DNA of 64,000 nucleotides from Undaria pinnatifida. Taxonomy: Eukaryota > Sar > Phaeophyceae > Laminariales > Alariaceae. Both the position numbers and the translations under genes were made by a program. The stretch spans positions 4,478,278 through 4,542,277 of the forward strand of contig JABAKD010000015.1 in assembly GCA_012845835.1 (NCBI GenBank). The letters run 5' to 3'. Shown here one piece after another: positions 42,718 to 50,469 of this stretch; the first letter of the stretch is position 1, and each line of letters begins with the position of its first letter. The notes below the pieces were generated by a model. That model had not been told where the DNA came from. It ran no database searches and saw only the letters and a program-made list of their open reading frames with translations.

Positions 42718-43293
42718 CTCCATTCTAACGCCCTAACCCCCAGTTAACCTTCCCACCCTAGCCCCTTGCCGTAATACCCCCTCCCCCCCACCCCGCCAGT
42801 TCACCTCCCCCTCCTCCTCCTCCCCCCTCTAAAGGGCGCATTAGTGACATGGTGGACGTACAACAGCATCGTCGCAGCGGACGTGGGCGCCTACTTCACC
42901 GGGAAAACCTTTGGCCGAACCAAACTTTCCGCCGTCAGCCCCGCCGCGGGGTACGCCTCCCCCAACAAAACTATCGAAGGTCTCCTGGGCGGACTAGCGG
43001 CGTCATCGTTAGCTTCTACCCTGGGAGCACGCCTGCTTAGGTGGCCTGCTTGGTGGGCTACGGGACCTGCCTATGGAGCGATGCTGTGCTTAGTGGGTTT
43101 GGTGGGGGATTTGACGGCGTCTGTGTTTAAGCGGGATGCGGGGTTCAAGGATTCGGGGAGCTTGCTGCCCGGCCATGGGGGGTATCTGGATAGGGTGGAC
43201 AGCTATATTTTTACGGCGCCTCCTGCGTACCTGTTTGTGACACTCGTGCTGCCCCTGGCTGCGAAGCTTGCCGTGAGTGGTTTGGTTGGGTGA
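23829..43293 (+). CDS. cdsA: Phosphatidate cytidylyltransferase, plastid-type, 7 exons
   Basis: CDP-diacylglycerol synthase makes CDP-diacylglycerol from phosphatidic acid and CTP in membranes, the precursor of phosphatidylglycerol. Exons: 23829-23958, 26944-27635, 37596-37751, 38437-38668, 40960-41065, 41811-42036, 42835-43293. Phases join exactly (2001 nt, 666 aa). Residues 17-40 form a signal peptide plus a SHSFYVGP motif, as in stramenopile plastid preproteins. Residues 44-320 are low complexity. From about residue 345 multiple membrane segments follow. The last exon has IVAADVGAYF, FGRTKLSAVSP, NKTIEG and, at residues 610-636, the family signature S-V-F-K-R ... K-D ... H-G-G-Y-x-D-R-V-D. 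A six-residue insertion (AAGYAS) sits before NKTIEG. Intron 2 is 9.96 kb and contains a hAT transposon. Identity of exons 4-7 is firm; exons 1-3 are joined by phase and splice consensus only. Confidence 0.88.
26170..26355 (-). pseudogene. Hypothetical protein fragment in cdsA intron 1
   Basis: On the minus strand about 55 codons with coding-like composition read VLWIHAAKKAGNWYRGVLEA then AEQFMARWHVEEAKKSSERR, bounded by stops and by a G tract (C13 on the plus strand at 26160). It is helix-forming and charged. I do not recognise the family. It may be a relic of a mobile-element protein. Confidence 0.3.
26590..26900. repeat. (ACC/CAA)n low-complexity tract
   Basis: Degenerate CCACCA, AACAAC and ACACCA trinucleotide mixture in intron 1 of the lipid gene. 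The minus strand reads as Val/Gly/Trp/Cys-rich open frames that are artefacts of composition. Confidence 0.85.
26944..27635 (+). CDS. cdsA: cdsA exon 2: low-complexity N-terminal region
   Basis: Entered through a pyrimidine-rich acceptor (TTTCCCGTCACACCAG). The reading is Pro/Ser/Thr-rich, then Ala/Gly/Glu-rich, and ends with a more protein-like stretch (FKAVLLYFDYVRWLWSATDK). Two phase-0 donors are possible, CAG before GTGTCG (27635) or AAG before GTGCGC (27653). The upstream ACC/CAA-rich tract (26600-26910) is intronic. The biological role of this segment is unknown; its open frame of over 230 codons and exact phase match support it. Confidence 0.6.
27915..28000 (+). repeat. Echo of cdsA exon 2 3' edge
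   Basis: About 85 bp duplicate 27590-27675, including the exon end (GCTACCGATAAGGCG, TTGGACCGGGAGCAGGC), both candidate donors in altered form and the following TTTTGATACACATAC. It differs by several substitutions and is presumed non-functional. Confidence 0.8.
29151..29577 (-). CDS. hAT dimerisation domain exon
   Basis: Acceptor CGGACGTGCAG, then FTKEQREMDAAEYWRLHG. The pattern W-x-HP-x-L, PAS-x-G-x-MERDF and the following acidic tail correspond to the hAT family C-terminal dimerisation region. It ends with a very acidic DEDDD-rich tail and a TAG at 29151-29153. Confidence 0.85.
29151..32881 (-). CDS. hAT transposase, catalytic and dimerisation exons
   Basis: Exons read in order on the minus strand: about 32881-32695 (ends TDLWTSKVSGDKYIG), 32067 to about 31780 (IRIFYMDAKG, then TDAGGDVRTGVGEAF and a WCIPHVSN segment), about 31736-31684 (LCKKVVEMANRFLQDIAQE), about 31352-31171 (LTQAVAQRWVNICFMLLRVL), 30634 to about 30085 (LEEVYSIVKVVNDN ... 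APFATRFL-type region), about 29970-29836 (ends LLNDWMAMK), and 29577-29151 (EYWRLHGKRHPVAL, PASAGLMERDFCIADFF, stop TAG). This is the RNase H-like core split by a helical domain and closed by the hAT C-terminal dimerisation domain. The WT and D/N-type metal-site context is retained. No frameshift is needed if the splice sites are used, so it may be recently active. The 24-bp repeats at 30000-30080 enlarge one exon. Confidence 0.7.
30000..30085. repeat. 24-bp coding tandem repeat
   Basis: Four copies of a CCCCCCTCCGTAGCAGAGCCA-type unit. In the transposase frame on the minus strand it encodes a GGGWLCYG-like octapeptide repeat. Confidence 0.85.
33655..34047. repeat. Subterminal motif block (ATATTG/TATCGATA)
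   Basis: Dense short motifs like those at 28010-28560 and 36000-36590, ending TCCAGGG directly before a TATA-like TATAAAATA. It is positioned as the upstream region of the plus-strand transposase 5' copy. Confidence 0.6.
34048..34056 (+). promoter_or_regulatory. TATA-box candidate of transposase 5' copy
   Basis: TATAAAATA lies about 110 bp upstream of the ATG of the plus-strand 5' copy. The opposite palindrome arm breaks off inside this motif (reads GGGCAAATACACG instead), so only the plus-strand copy keeps it. Confidence 0.45.
34160..35005 (+). pseudogene. Inverted plus-strand copy of hAT transposase 5' exons
   Basis: ATG near 34160 (MSNCANDGQSAGGGSSSG). The frame reads a segment with VKGKPSFTAFYGVRLEYK and ends at a KQ before GTGTAC donor, or continues into YACLASQGC, which resembles the first half of a BED-type zinc finger. 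A second exon follows after AATAACAG near 34760 and reads KQSQLYQSDPTRWNALSCVK, then FIIRHALPFSLFDDKYTRHT, a hAT N-terminal motif. No catalytic exons follow on this strand, so the copy is truncated. Confidence 0.75.
35018..35858 (-). CDS. hAT transposase 5' exons N1 and N2, minus-strand copy
   Basis: Same content as the plus-strand arm, here in the orientation of the catalytic exons at 29-33 kb. ATG is at 35858-35856. N1 probably ends at a CAG before GTGTAC near 35514, and N2 starts after AATAACAG near 35258. To reach the catalytic exons the transcript must splice across the other palindrome arm (2 kb). The TATA motif of the opposite copy is missing upstream. Whether this arrangement yields a full transposase is uncertain. 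Confidence 0.6.
36574..37355 (+). repeat. Recent 258-bp tandem duplication plus GATTATCTATCTA array
   Basis: Copy 1 (36574-36831) and copy 2 (36832-37090) are nearly identical; one substitution was noticed (GGGGAGATG versus GGGAAGATG). Each ends in several copies of the 13-bp unit GATTATCTATCTA. After copy 2 the array degenerates into CTAGATNATCTATCTAG-type sequence to about 37355. All lies in intron 2 of the lipid gene. Confidence 0.92.
37596..37751 (+). CDS. cdsA: cdsA exon 3
   Basis: Acceptor CTCCAACAG and donor CAG before GTTGGT; phase 0 on both sides, 52 residues (TVVSGIEDLRREAG through LESSPAPQ). It has a helical, charged, probably stromal N-terminal segment with no known motif. It follows a pyrimidine-rich tract at 37455-37560. 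Confidence 0.6.
37895..38060 (+). repeat. (GTT/GGT)n low-complexity tract
   Basis: Degenerate GTTGTC, GGTGGC and GTCGTT trinucleotides in intron 3. Open frames over it are compositional. Confidence 0.8.
38437..38668 (+). CDS. cdsA: cdsA exon 4: first membrane segments
   Basis: Starts after GACTCGCAG and ends AGAAGG before GTGAGTAAG, phase 1. After an Ala/Thr-rich lead it encodes LTKRVRTGFLMAG and two hydrophobic helices, then QLEYYRMAMQKG, which matches the conserved start of the CTP_transf_1 domain (E-x-YRM). The 3' edge of this exon, with its donor, is echoed several times in the following intron. Confidence 0.85.
38690..39245 (+). repeat. Echo array of cdsA exon 4 3' edge
   Basis: About six imperfect copies of a roughly 62-bp unit modelled on GAGTACTACCGGATGGCCAT, GCAGAAGG and GTGAGTAAGGGTGG, that is, the last 25 nt of exon 4 and its splice donor. 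Consensus-like donors survive at 38790 (GTGAGTAAG) and 38911 (GTGAGCAAG). The last two copies (39000-39120 and 39125-39245) form a larger 125-bp duplication that includes ATTTTTTACCCTCGCG. Confidence 0.85.
39246..40330. other. Intronic sequence with dispersed repeats
   Basis: Intron 4 of the lipid gene. The phrase pair CGTAGTCATG/CTAGTTATG with TTTTTC-GGCC-AGATATGAT occurs at 39275 and 40050, a diverged duplication of about 100 bp. AT-rich TATATC motifs fill 40090-40330. Confidence 0.5.
39650..39845 (+). repeat. Dispersed repeat family (GCCGGGACGGAGCA type)
   Basis: The most complete copy with that at 54527. The order is GTACTCAGTTTGTGCA, GGCCGTAGTCGTATG, ATAGACCCTCGCATCCCTAC, CCGGGACG, CACCGACCAGGCAGACAT, CACCAAGCGCGAA(G), GTGAGGTGTTCGGCGAGTCG. 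A G10 tract precedes it. It is non-coding. Confidence 0.8.
40624..40652. repeat. G29 homopolymer
   Basis: Uninterrupted G run within intron 4, about 310 bp before exon 5. Confidence 0.97.
40960..41065 (+). CDS. cdsA: cdsA exon 5
   Basis: Starts after ACGGTGCAG with two bases that complete the Gly codon of exon 4, then reads VKPARRISAVATVLLYAFAV, the family's KPARR loop and third membrane helix. Donor TT before GTGAGA, phase 2. A G38 homopolymer begins 12 nt after the donor. Confidence 0.85.
41078..41250 (-). pseudogene. Non-LTR retrotransposon 3' end with C tail, in cdsA intron 5
   Basis: On the minus strand the fragment starts near 41250 and reads toward a C38 tail (G run 41078-41115). The adjoining sequence CGTATTCATTTGCTGCTTGC and the GACGGAGCACCGTTCC phrase match the fragments at 42590-42670 and 8870-9080. 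It is 5'-truncated to about 135 bp. Confidence 0.7.
41811..42036 (+). CDS. cdsA: cdsA exon 6
   Basis: The acceptor is a long pyrimidine tract ending CCCCCAG. The first base completes a Phe codon and the frame reads YIMLYFLLVRR, then the conserved YGAYLPSFWVRLRAL. The exon most likely ends at CAG before GTGCGC (42036), giving ...LTQ joined to GALVTWW, as in plant homologues. An earlier donor within CTGGGTACGC would break the phase. Confidence 0.75.
42300..42716 (+). pseudogene. Non-LTR retrotransposon 3' end with C47 tail, in cdsA intron 6
   Basis: Plus-strand open frame of about 120 codons: TIESRTHAVGECEVHQGERD, MRKLDVCDMEEFGRLES, ILGDRWWPQKAKQDGD, RNGAPSREGCVVNGQMTKAS, then TAA at 42662-42664, GTACG and C47 (42670-42716). 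The first part corresponds to the region after the reverse transcriptase of LINE-type elements, which carries a Cys/His motif; the leading CPCG of the related copy at 44.1 kb is replaced here. The fragment is 5'-truncated. It lies only about 120 bp before exon 7, so the C tail extends the intron's pyrimidine tract. Confidence 0.75.
42835..43293 (+). CDS. cdsA: cdsA exon 7: catalytic signature and stop
   Basis: Acceptor CCCCTCTAAAG; reads GALVTWWTYNSIVAAD and runs to TGA at 43291-43293. It carries the complete CTP_transf_1 signature and the last membrane helices. The exon is GC-rich and non-repetitive, in contrast to the flanking homopolymers. A (GATT)n array begins immediately at the stop codon. 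Confidence 0.95.
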   Translation, partial: GALVTWWTYNSIVAADVGAYFTGKTFGRTKLSAVSPAAGYASPNKTIEGLLGGLAASSLASTLGARLLRWPAWWATGPAYGAMLCLVGLVGDLTASVFKRDAGFKDSGSLLPGHGGYLDRVDSYIFTAPPAYLFVTLVLPLAAKLAVSGLVG

Positions 43294-43560
43294 TGGATGG
43301 AGTGATTGATGGATTGATGGATTGTTTGGTTGATTGATTGGTTGGTTGGCTGATTGGTTGATTGTTGGTTGATTGATTGCTTGATTGCTTGCTTGATTGA
43401 TTGCTTGATTGGTTGACTGGTTGCTTGATTAATCGATTGATTGACTGAGTGGCTGATCGATTGATTGATTGATTGCTTGCTTGATTGATGAATTGATTGA
43501 TCGATAAATTTATTGAGTGGCTGCTCATGCGATTCATTGATTCATGGTTGGTTGATTGAT
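43294..43560. repeat. (GATT)n / GGTTGATT minisatellite
   Basis: Degenerate TGATTGATTGGTTGGTTGCT tetranucleotide array starting at the stop codon of the lipid gene; it would form the 3' UTR. The minus-strand frame over it (Ser/Asn/Gln-rich) is an artefact. Confidence 0.9.
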
Positions 43561-43644
43561 TGAAGATGTGTGATAGGTAGCGTGTATATACGAGAAATGG
43601 GAAAATGTTGGGATCGCGAAGGGGGGGGGATAGTCGTCGCATCA

Positions 43645-43762
43645 TCCATGGCCGTAGTCCGTAGGACCATAGCCCCTAGCATCACTACAATGCTGAGACG
43701 GAGCACGTCGGGTTTCGCCGACTAGACATTGCCCGCACCAAGCGCCAAGCGCGGTGAGGTAG
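43645..43762 (+). repeat. Dispersed repeat family (GCCGGGACGGAGCA type), partial
   Basis: Diverged copy: ATGGCCGTAGTCCGTAGGAC, TGCTGAGACGGAGCACGTCG, then AGACATTGCCCGCACCAAGCG. Confidence 0.65.
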
Positions 43763-43767
43763 ATTGG

Positions 43768-44350
43768 AGGGGGCGTACTCGTTGTTGCTTGCCGTAGTCA
43801 TTTGACTAGTGGCCACGCATCCCTTTAGAGACGGAGCGCACCGTGCCTACTCCTACTAGAGACACCTCAAAAAATTGGGCGCTCATTACGCTTCTTCCAT
43901 GTATTACATGTAAACTGTTTGTCGTATCCCCATCCTGTTTCGCAGTCTCTGGCCACCATCTATATCCTAGGATAGCGGTCGGTTTCTCGCTACTCTCTAG
44001 TCTACAAGACTCTTCCATGTCACATACGTTTAATTTCCTCATCTCTAACGCATCCCGTTCCTCCTTGTATGTTTGACGCTCTCCTACTATGTGAGTCCTA
44101 CTCTCTATTGTTGTTCCACACGGGCACATATTTGCAGCCACGTCCTCCTCCCGAATACTGGTATATCTCTTTCTTCTTTGTGGTAGGTCCAGGTCCCCTA
44201 CACGAAATCGCAGCTTCAGCTTTTTCGCGTAGTCCATTGCGCCGTGCAGATACGTTGTCATTCCAATATCTTCCCTGAACCCCCCATATATCTCTTAAGT
44301 GCTTCTGCTCTTTCACCTTATTTCTTAGCGCCAGGCTTTCGTAGATTGGA
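43768..44350 (-). pseudogene. Non-LTR retrotransposon 3' region
   Basis: The longest of the LINE-like fragments. On the minus strand it reads NKVKEQKHLRDIWG, then in a shifted frame MTTYLHGAMDYAKKLKLRFR, VGDLDLPQRRKRYTSI, NMCPCGTTIESRTHIVGE and MRKLNVCDMEE, ending at the GGGGGCGTACTCG boundary. The CPCG-x(8)-H motif is the C-terminal zinc-knuckle region of LINE ORF2 proteins; the final Cys of the motif is Arg here. A frameshift near 44260 and the lack of a reverse transcriptase domain show it is dead. Confidence 0.75.
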
Positions 44351-45200
44351 GAGGGGGTGTAATGATGAGGGGAGAGGGGAGGAGGGTTAATAATAGTAGA
44401 AAATGGCGATCGAGAGGAAAACGGAGAGTCGGTATGATCTGGATCTGTACTCGGTAATCTGGATCTGTATGGTACCTGTGCGTGGCTGCAGCAGGGAGGC
44501 GGACGAAGAACTGTGCTAGGAAATTCGACCTCGAACTCAGTACTCGCGGATATCCGGTAGATACGCTGCCCAAAGAAATACGGCGCAACCTGAGATAATG
44601 CGGTGGAACCTAAACCAATGAACTTCAACACATGTAGAGAATCTATTCCCACAGGGAGAGAAAGGGTAACGAGAATGACGGGGTGCCTTGACGTGATACA
44701 TGCTGACGGAACATGCCTAGCGTAGCCGATGCAGTGTAACCAGCTATTAACACCATCTTGCCGATTTTTCCCTCTGCTTCTCGTATCCGTAATCCCTCTC
44801 CACCCCCCCCCCCCCTTCCCCCCCGTAGTCCCTCTCCACCCTCCCCCCCCCCCCCCTCCCCCCTCCTCCCCCCCTCCCCTCCTCTCCACAAGCTGGTGGC
44901 ACATAAAGAAGTCATAAATTAACCCCCCCTCCCCCCCCCCCCCCCCCCTCCTCCTTTCACAGGCCGGCGGCGTATGAAACCAACCCCAAGCTCGGGAGGA
45001 CAACGTATACATAGCAGGCGACACGGCTAAAGAGAGCGGTGCAGTGCGGTGCAGTCGGCAGTCGGTAGCCCCGTATCCGAGTGTTTTTTCTTACAGATCC
45101 CAGTCCAGATCCATTCGTCTAATATAGCGCCGGTTGAGTAACGCCGGTTTCCCGACACAGTGCCTGTAAAATTTGTTGACACAGATGGGAACAACAAGCG
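44351..45200. other. Intergenic, no gene recognised
   Basis: Contains three C-rich tracts (44800-44955). The minus-strand frame 44098-45024 is partly LINE sequence and partly composition; no host gene is supported. Confidence 0.4.
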
Positions 45201-45419
45201 ACAGTAGTGGCAGCATGTGGAGCAGTGCCGGTTGATACGGGGTTTATAGAGAGACCACTATTGAATGTGTACAGTAGTGCAACTGTCGTGGGGGGGCTTT
45301 TCTGGATACCCTCGCGCTATGGAGGGACCACTAGTGTTCAGTGCTGCAACATTGTGGGATGCTTTTCTGCAGCCAGTTTGTTTTGGAGAGTGCGAAACGG
45401 AAACCAGGGGGGCGTTTAA

Positions 45420-45965
45420 GGTTTGTGGCGGAAGCGGTAGGGAAACAATCGCACCCCCTGAATTTTCGTTGTCATTTTCGTTTTGGTTTTTAGTTCGGCA
45501 TAAGAAACCAACAGGGTAGAGGGATAGGGATCTAATTTTTTTTTCGGTAAAGAAAAGTTTCGGCGAAGGTGAGATGAGACAATCGCATCCCCTCGTTTTC
45601 GTTTTCGTTTTCGTATTTCGCATAAGAAACGGGCAGGGGGGAGGGACATTTTGTTTTGTGAAGACGTGGTGAGACAATCGCTACGTGTTCGCTTCCTTCT
45701 TGAGGTCGGCACAAGAAACGGGCAGGGTGGAGGGGACGTTGTTTTTTTATAAAGGCGCGTTTCGACAAAATCTCACCCCCTCGTTTTCGTTTTTTTTTTC
45801 TCTTTTTTTTCGTTCCCTAGTTCGGCTCAAAAAACGGGCGTGGTAGAGAGGTTTTATTTTCGTGACGAAGCCGTCATGAGACGATCGTTTTCGGTTTCGT
45901 TCTGCTCTTTCGGTCGGCATAAGAAACGGGCAGCGTAGAGCGACCTTCATTTATTGACGAAGGCG
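45420..45965. repeat. Minisatellite, about 90-bp unit
   Basis: About six units built on GAGACAATCGCATCCCCTCG, TTTTCGTTTTCGTTTTCG and CATAAGAAACGGGCAG. A single further unit lies at about 46230-46305. Long minus-strand frames over it are repeat artefacts. Confidence 0.85.
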
Positions 45966-47000
45966 TATGAACCCCTTTGGTAGCTTCGGAGGAAAAACTT
46001 GACGAAAATTGGCGATAATGACATCGGCCACTGCTGGTTAGCGATGATAAAGGCAAACGATAACGACATCGGCCACTGCTGGTTGGCGATTATAGAAGTA
46101 ATCTTCGAACGACAACAATGCAGCGTGATCCTACTCTCACTGCAGCGCGCTCACGCTACTGGCAGACGGTTTTGAAAATTTCGCAATCGTCGTGTTTTTG
46201 GTCGCTACACACGGCCAACAAAAACGATCAAGACAAAATCGCATCCCCTCGTTTTGTTTTTCGTTTTTGTTGACTTTTTTCTCGGCGTAAGAAACGAGCA
46301 GAGGATACGGGACGCAAAAAAATACTAATCGAAGAAAAACGGAAATGGCTCGCCGTTTTTAAAACTATTTGACCGCCTGTTTTTTCTTCTGTTGGCTCCA
46401 CGGAGATGCGTCAAGAGCAATACAGCTCGCGAACAGACCTACTGACAACTAGTTTTTTTTTCCTGCTCCTCCGTTTTCTCTGTTTTTCCTTTCCTTTTTT
46501 TTGTTTTTTTTTCCTCTGTGCGTCGCCCTTTACATGGTCTTATCTGGTACCAGGTACTGCGTTTTTTGTAAATTTCGTAGTGGTGTCGTTTTCAAACGTT
46601 TTCATGATTTAGAACCACCCGCACCTGGGTGCATTTTTTTTTCTGTTTGTGCTGAACCTCAAGGTACGGCGCGGTATCTTTGCGGTTGGTGCGATTTTTG
46701 GAAATTTTGAAAATCCCGCGGTACGGTGCGGGTTTGTTTGTCAAAGGAAAAATCGTACGTTGCGGTGCGGTAAAACACAAGCAGCTTGCAAGGTGATTTT
46801 CGGCGATACCCTCGATCTCACAGCTTAGAGTCTGCCTTTGTCTTTTCTTTTTTCACCAAAAAAACACGAAGACGCACCGAACCGAACCGAATCGAACCAC
46901 ACCATACGGTCTGAAAAATCTGCCTCCTGAAAAACCCTCGTCATTTTGTTTCGCTAGCATGATATGTCGCCAAATTTTCTTCCGAAAATACATAACTCTG
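45966..47000. other. Intergenic, no gene recognised
   Basis: A 40-bp phrase (GATAATGACATCGGCCACTG) is duplicated at 46013 and 46056. T-rich tracts occur at 46440-46520. No gene is supported. Confidence 0.4.
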
Positions 47001-47024
47001 CCGCCACCGCGTGTGTTTGTCTAC

Positions 47025-47203
47025 CGTTCAAAACAAGAGAAGAGCGTCTTGTTTTCTTTTCTGTTTCGTGTATATATTAAAAACAAGAGATGAGCGTCTT
47101 GTTTTCTTCTCTGTTTCGTGTATATACTTCGAAATATTCCTCCAACTCCGGGCAACGCACTCACTACTGTATTCAACGCACTTCAGCAAGAACGTGCCGT
47201 ACT

Positions 47204-47235
<32 letters not shown>

Positions 47236-47645
47236 TGGGTGCGTGGTGCTAGGTAGGTATAGAAAAATGTACCTGGCAATAAAGCACAAAGGTTATTCCA
47301 GCGATGTTGAAGCCGTCGTCAGTCGAGGAACCGTCGCCAGTCACATGTTTTGGCCGAGTAGATTCCATTTCCCCCCCAAAAAACAGCGATTTCCTTCAAC
47401 GAACGTTTCAGAGGTGTTCGACACGACGAAGGGTGCTATGGGTAAAGAAAAATGTACCTGGTAATAAAGCACAAAGGTTATCCGAGCGATTTTGGAGCCG
47501 TCGTCAGTCGAGGAAACGTCGCCAGTCACATGTTTTGGCCGAGTAGATTCCACGATAGCCCCCCCCCCAAAAAAAAATCAGCGATTTCCTTTAACGAACG
47601 TTTCATAGGTGCTCGACACGAGGAAGGCTGCTATTAAAAAAAACA
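47025..47645 (+). repeat. Two successive tandem duplications
   Basis: A roughly 50-bp unit (AAAACAAGAG, GAGCGTCTTGTTTTCTT, GTTTCGTGTATATA) occurs twice at 47028-47130. A roughly 185-bp unit occurs twice at 47263-47448 and 47449-47637, containing AAATGTACCTGG, AAGCACAAAGGTTAT, GTCGTCAGTCGAGGAA and GTTTTGGCCGAGTAGATTCC. Between them lies C31 (47205-47232 region). The first large unit reads as an open frame in phase with the second, which is a consequence of the duplication. Confidence 0.88.
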
Positions 47646-48460
47646 TGCGTGCACACATTTTCTTGTTTGCAAAAAGGACTTTCACACGACGACGCGTCGG
47701 GGTGGCAAGGGGCAGCGCGTCTTGGGCGATACGTTCAGGAGCTGGTTTCGAAACCGGCGATTTTGTTACAAAGAAAAGTTGGAGGGACTACCGTAGAACG
47801 ACTTCAAAGTGCGACCAGTGAAATCCGGCTGCCAAGCAAGTTGGTAGAGCGTGCGTCAGATATGCCACGTACACTAGCCAGAAACATTTAGTAGGTTGAT
47901 GGTACGTACAGTACACAGGCTGCTGCTATCACAGCAAGAGGAGCCGCACGGCATAATACATTGTCGCGATCGTTTGTTCATTCGTTCGTTGGTGTGCGTA
48001 TACGCCTGCGTTTACCGCGCATGTTCGGCGTGGGTAGCGGAGCGGGGAGTACTATGCTTGCTGCCTCAATAATCGATTCTTTTTTTTTGCTCTTCCGTAC
48101 CAGGTACCACGTAGAATAGGTGGCCTTTCTTTTGTTTTGTTTTCTACTTTTGAGAACTTGACAAGTGTAGTACAAAAAAAAATTTGAAAAAAAAATATCG
48201 CTTCCTTGGGTTCCACCGTCAACAGTCTCTCCACCGAGACATCCACCAGAGGCCCCGAAACGCTTGAAACTGCTAAGTCACCGCTACGTATGATATGATG
48301 GGCGAGATGGAAGTAACGACCACGGAAAACTGAGAATCACGGCCATGCGCGCGAGTTTTTAAACTCACGATTCCGGACGTTTAAGAACCATCTCCGGGGT
48401 CACAATTGACAATGTTTACCGTACCAGGGTATACCGCACAAATATACGCCATTAGAATTA
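47646..48460. other. Intergenic, no gene recognised
   Basis: No motif-bearing frames and no clear repeat, apart from a TACCAGGTACC phrase near 48100 that also appears at 22930, 25380 and 55540. Confidence 0.4.
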
Positions 48461-48464
48461 CGAG

Positions 48465-48965
48465 GAGAAGTGGGGGGGGGGAGCGGTACACCCCCCCCCG
48501 CCCCTCCAACACAAAACACGCCTCCATGTAGGTGAAAAACATACTAAAAAACGCGCCCTTTGTTTCTGCCGGCAACAGTCTGCCGAAATTTGTGGTTCCT
48601 AAAAAATTTACCATCTTTTCCACGGTACAGCAACCAGTAGGAGAGAGGGGGGGGGGAGTTCAAGGGGGAGGTCGAGTACAATCCCCCCTCCCCCCATACA
48701 AAACACGCCTCCGTCAAGATTGCCAAAAATATCAAAATGATCGCAACCTTTTCTTTCACACGCAAAATTATCTCTGCCGAGACTTGTCACGGCCCCAAAG
48801 CCACATATCTGTCACCAGCCTACCACGGTACACAATACAGCGCACATCACATAATAATAAGACACTATGAAATCGGCGCGGGGGGGGGGGGGTGGGGGTG
48901 GGGGGAGCGGAGGAGAGCATAACCCCTCCCCTCCCCCCAAACAAAAAACGCATACGTGCGACTCC
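48465..48965. repeat. Three diverged G-tract/C-tract units
   Basis: Each unit pairs a G-rich tract with a downstream C-rich tract followed by AACAAAACACGCCTCC-type sequence (48470-48530, 48640-48715, 48880-48955). The first two also share TGCCGAAA/GCCGAGA and ATCAAAAT phrases. Each could fold as a G:C stem. Confidence 0.6.
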
Positions 48966-49439
48966 GCATCAAAACTGTGGTGAAAAAGTCTACACGCCTT
49001 AAATCACCTCGTACTACGCAGCCCCCCGCCCCCCAGCGGACACAACAACACTGACAAGAACAGCAGTGTACTAGTAGTGTCGTCTACCACAGCACACCAC
49101 TTCGACGACCCCCCCCCCCCCCGCCCCCGCCCCCCCCCCTCCCCCGTTAGACCTCTCCTAACCCCGACAGCACCGTTTCACGCTAGCGACGACCACCGCC
49201 ACCGTCGCCGCATCTGCAGACCCGCCCATGCCCTTTCCCCAAGGGGCAACGAACTGTGCTTCATCCCCCCCCCCCCCCCCCCCCCCCCTCTCTCTTTCCC
49301 GTCTCCGTTCCTCATTCCTCCAACAATTGGATGCATCGCCTCTCCCCCTCCCACAATGGTTTTCCATCGCCCCCTCTCGCTTTCCTTCTCCCCCCTCTTC
49401 CCTCGGTCTCTCCCCGCAGCCCTCAGGGAAGCTCGAACG

Positions 49440-49695
49440 AAAACGTTCTTGACCTCTGCGGTTTAATCATCCGTTTTACGGTATCATCGTCCGTGTTTGC
49501 GGTCTAATCATCCACTTTTGCGGCCTGATTGCCCGTTTTAGCGGTCTTACCATCCATTTTGCGGCCTAATCGCCCGTTTTTGCGGTCTAATATAATAACC
49601 CGGTGGAGTGGTCTCATCACCCGTTTTTTCGGTCTAATAACCCTTTTCGGGGTGTAACCGTCACTTCTTGGGGTCTAATCATCCGTCTAGTGCGA
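49440..49695 (+). repeat. Minisatellite, about 27-bp unit
   Basis: About nine copies of GCGGTCTAATCATCCGTTTT with variable spacing. Confidence 0.85.
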
Positions 49696-50460
49696 GCGTG
49701 CAGCAGAATAAGCACTGTAGTTCACGGGGAAAAAACTGAAGAAAGAGGAAAAAAGGAACAACTAGAAGGACAAAAAAAAAACTATATTACAGGATAAGGA
49801 AGAAAAAAAAAAACGTATCATACGCACGTCCGAAAAAAAAAAAGAAGGCAAAAGGACAGAAAAAGGAAGACGAAAAAAAAACAAGTTCCCACGCTCGTAC
49901 ACCACCCATCCGCACACACGGCGCCCGATGCACAGTGCATCGCCCAAAAGCGGACCAACGCCCGAAGGGGTAGGGTGGGCTGCACCTGGACTAAGTTCGG
50001 CGGAAGGCTGGTCTCTCACGGCCGACGGTTTTCCTAGTAGGTGAGCATGAGCAAGCCCCACACTACCCGTAGGGTTGACTTTCCGGGTGGCCATCTCCAC
50101 CGCACCTGATTCCCAGAGACATACGCATCCGTATACAACGGCCGCTCGCGCTGCTGGAGCTGTAACGGTGACCGCCGGTAGGGACAGCTCGCGCTTTCGC
50201 CACCACGGGAACTGAAGGATACATAACTTATCATAGCGCTGGATTGCGAACACAATGCGTTAAATTGGCACACGACAGGTTTAAAAATACGTGGAAGTGT
50301 GGTGAGCCTGAAGCTTTATTTCTTTATTTTTCCCCATCAGCCTGAGGATAAAATAAAAAAAACGTTTTCCCGGAGGAGCGGCGAGATAGGTAAGCCATTA
50401 AAAAAAGCGACCTACTCTTGAGACACTCAGGAACGGTGATCGACTTAAGCCAGCCGGAAA
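49696..50460. other. Intergenic, no gene recognised
   Basis: A-rich plus strand around 49740-49890. The minus-strand frames 49762-50253 and 50034-50273 lack motifs. Nothing is supported. Confidence 0.4.
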
Positions 50461-50469
50461 CGGCGACCG

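Noticed and set aside
44098-45024. 308-codon minus-strand gene
   Set aside because: It joins a LINE fragment read partly in the wrong frame with Gly-rich translation of G tracts.
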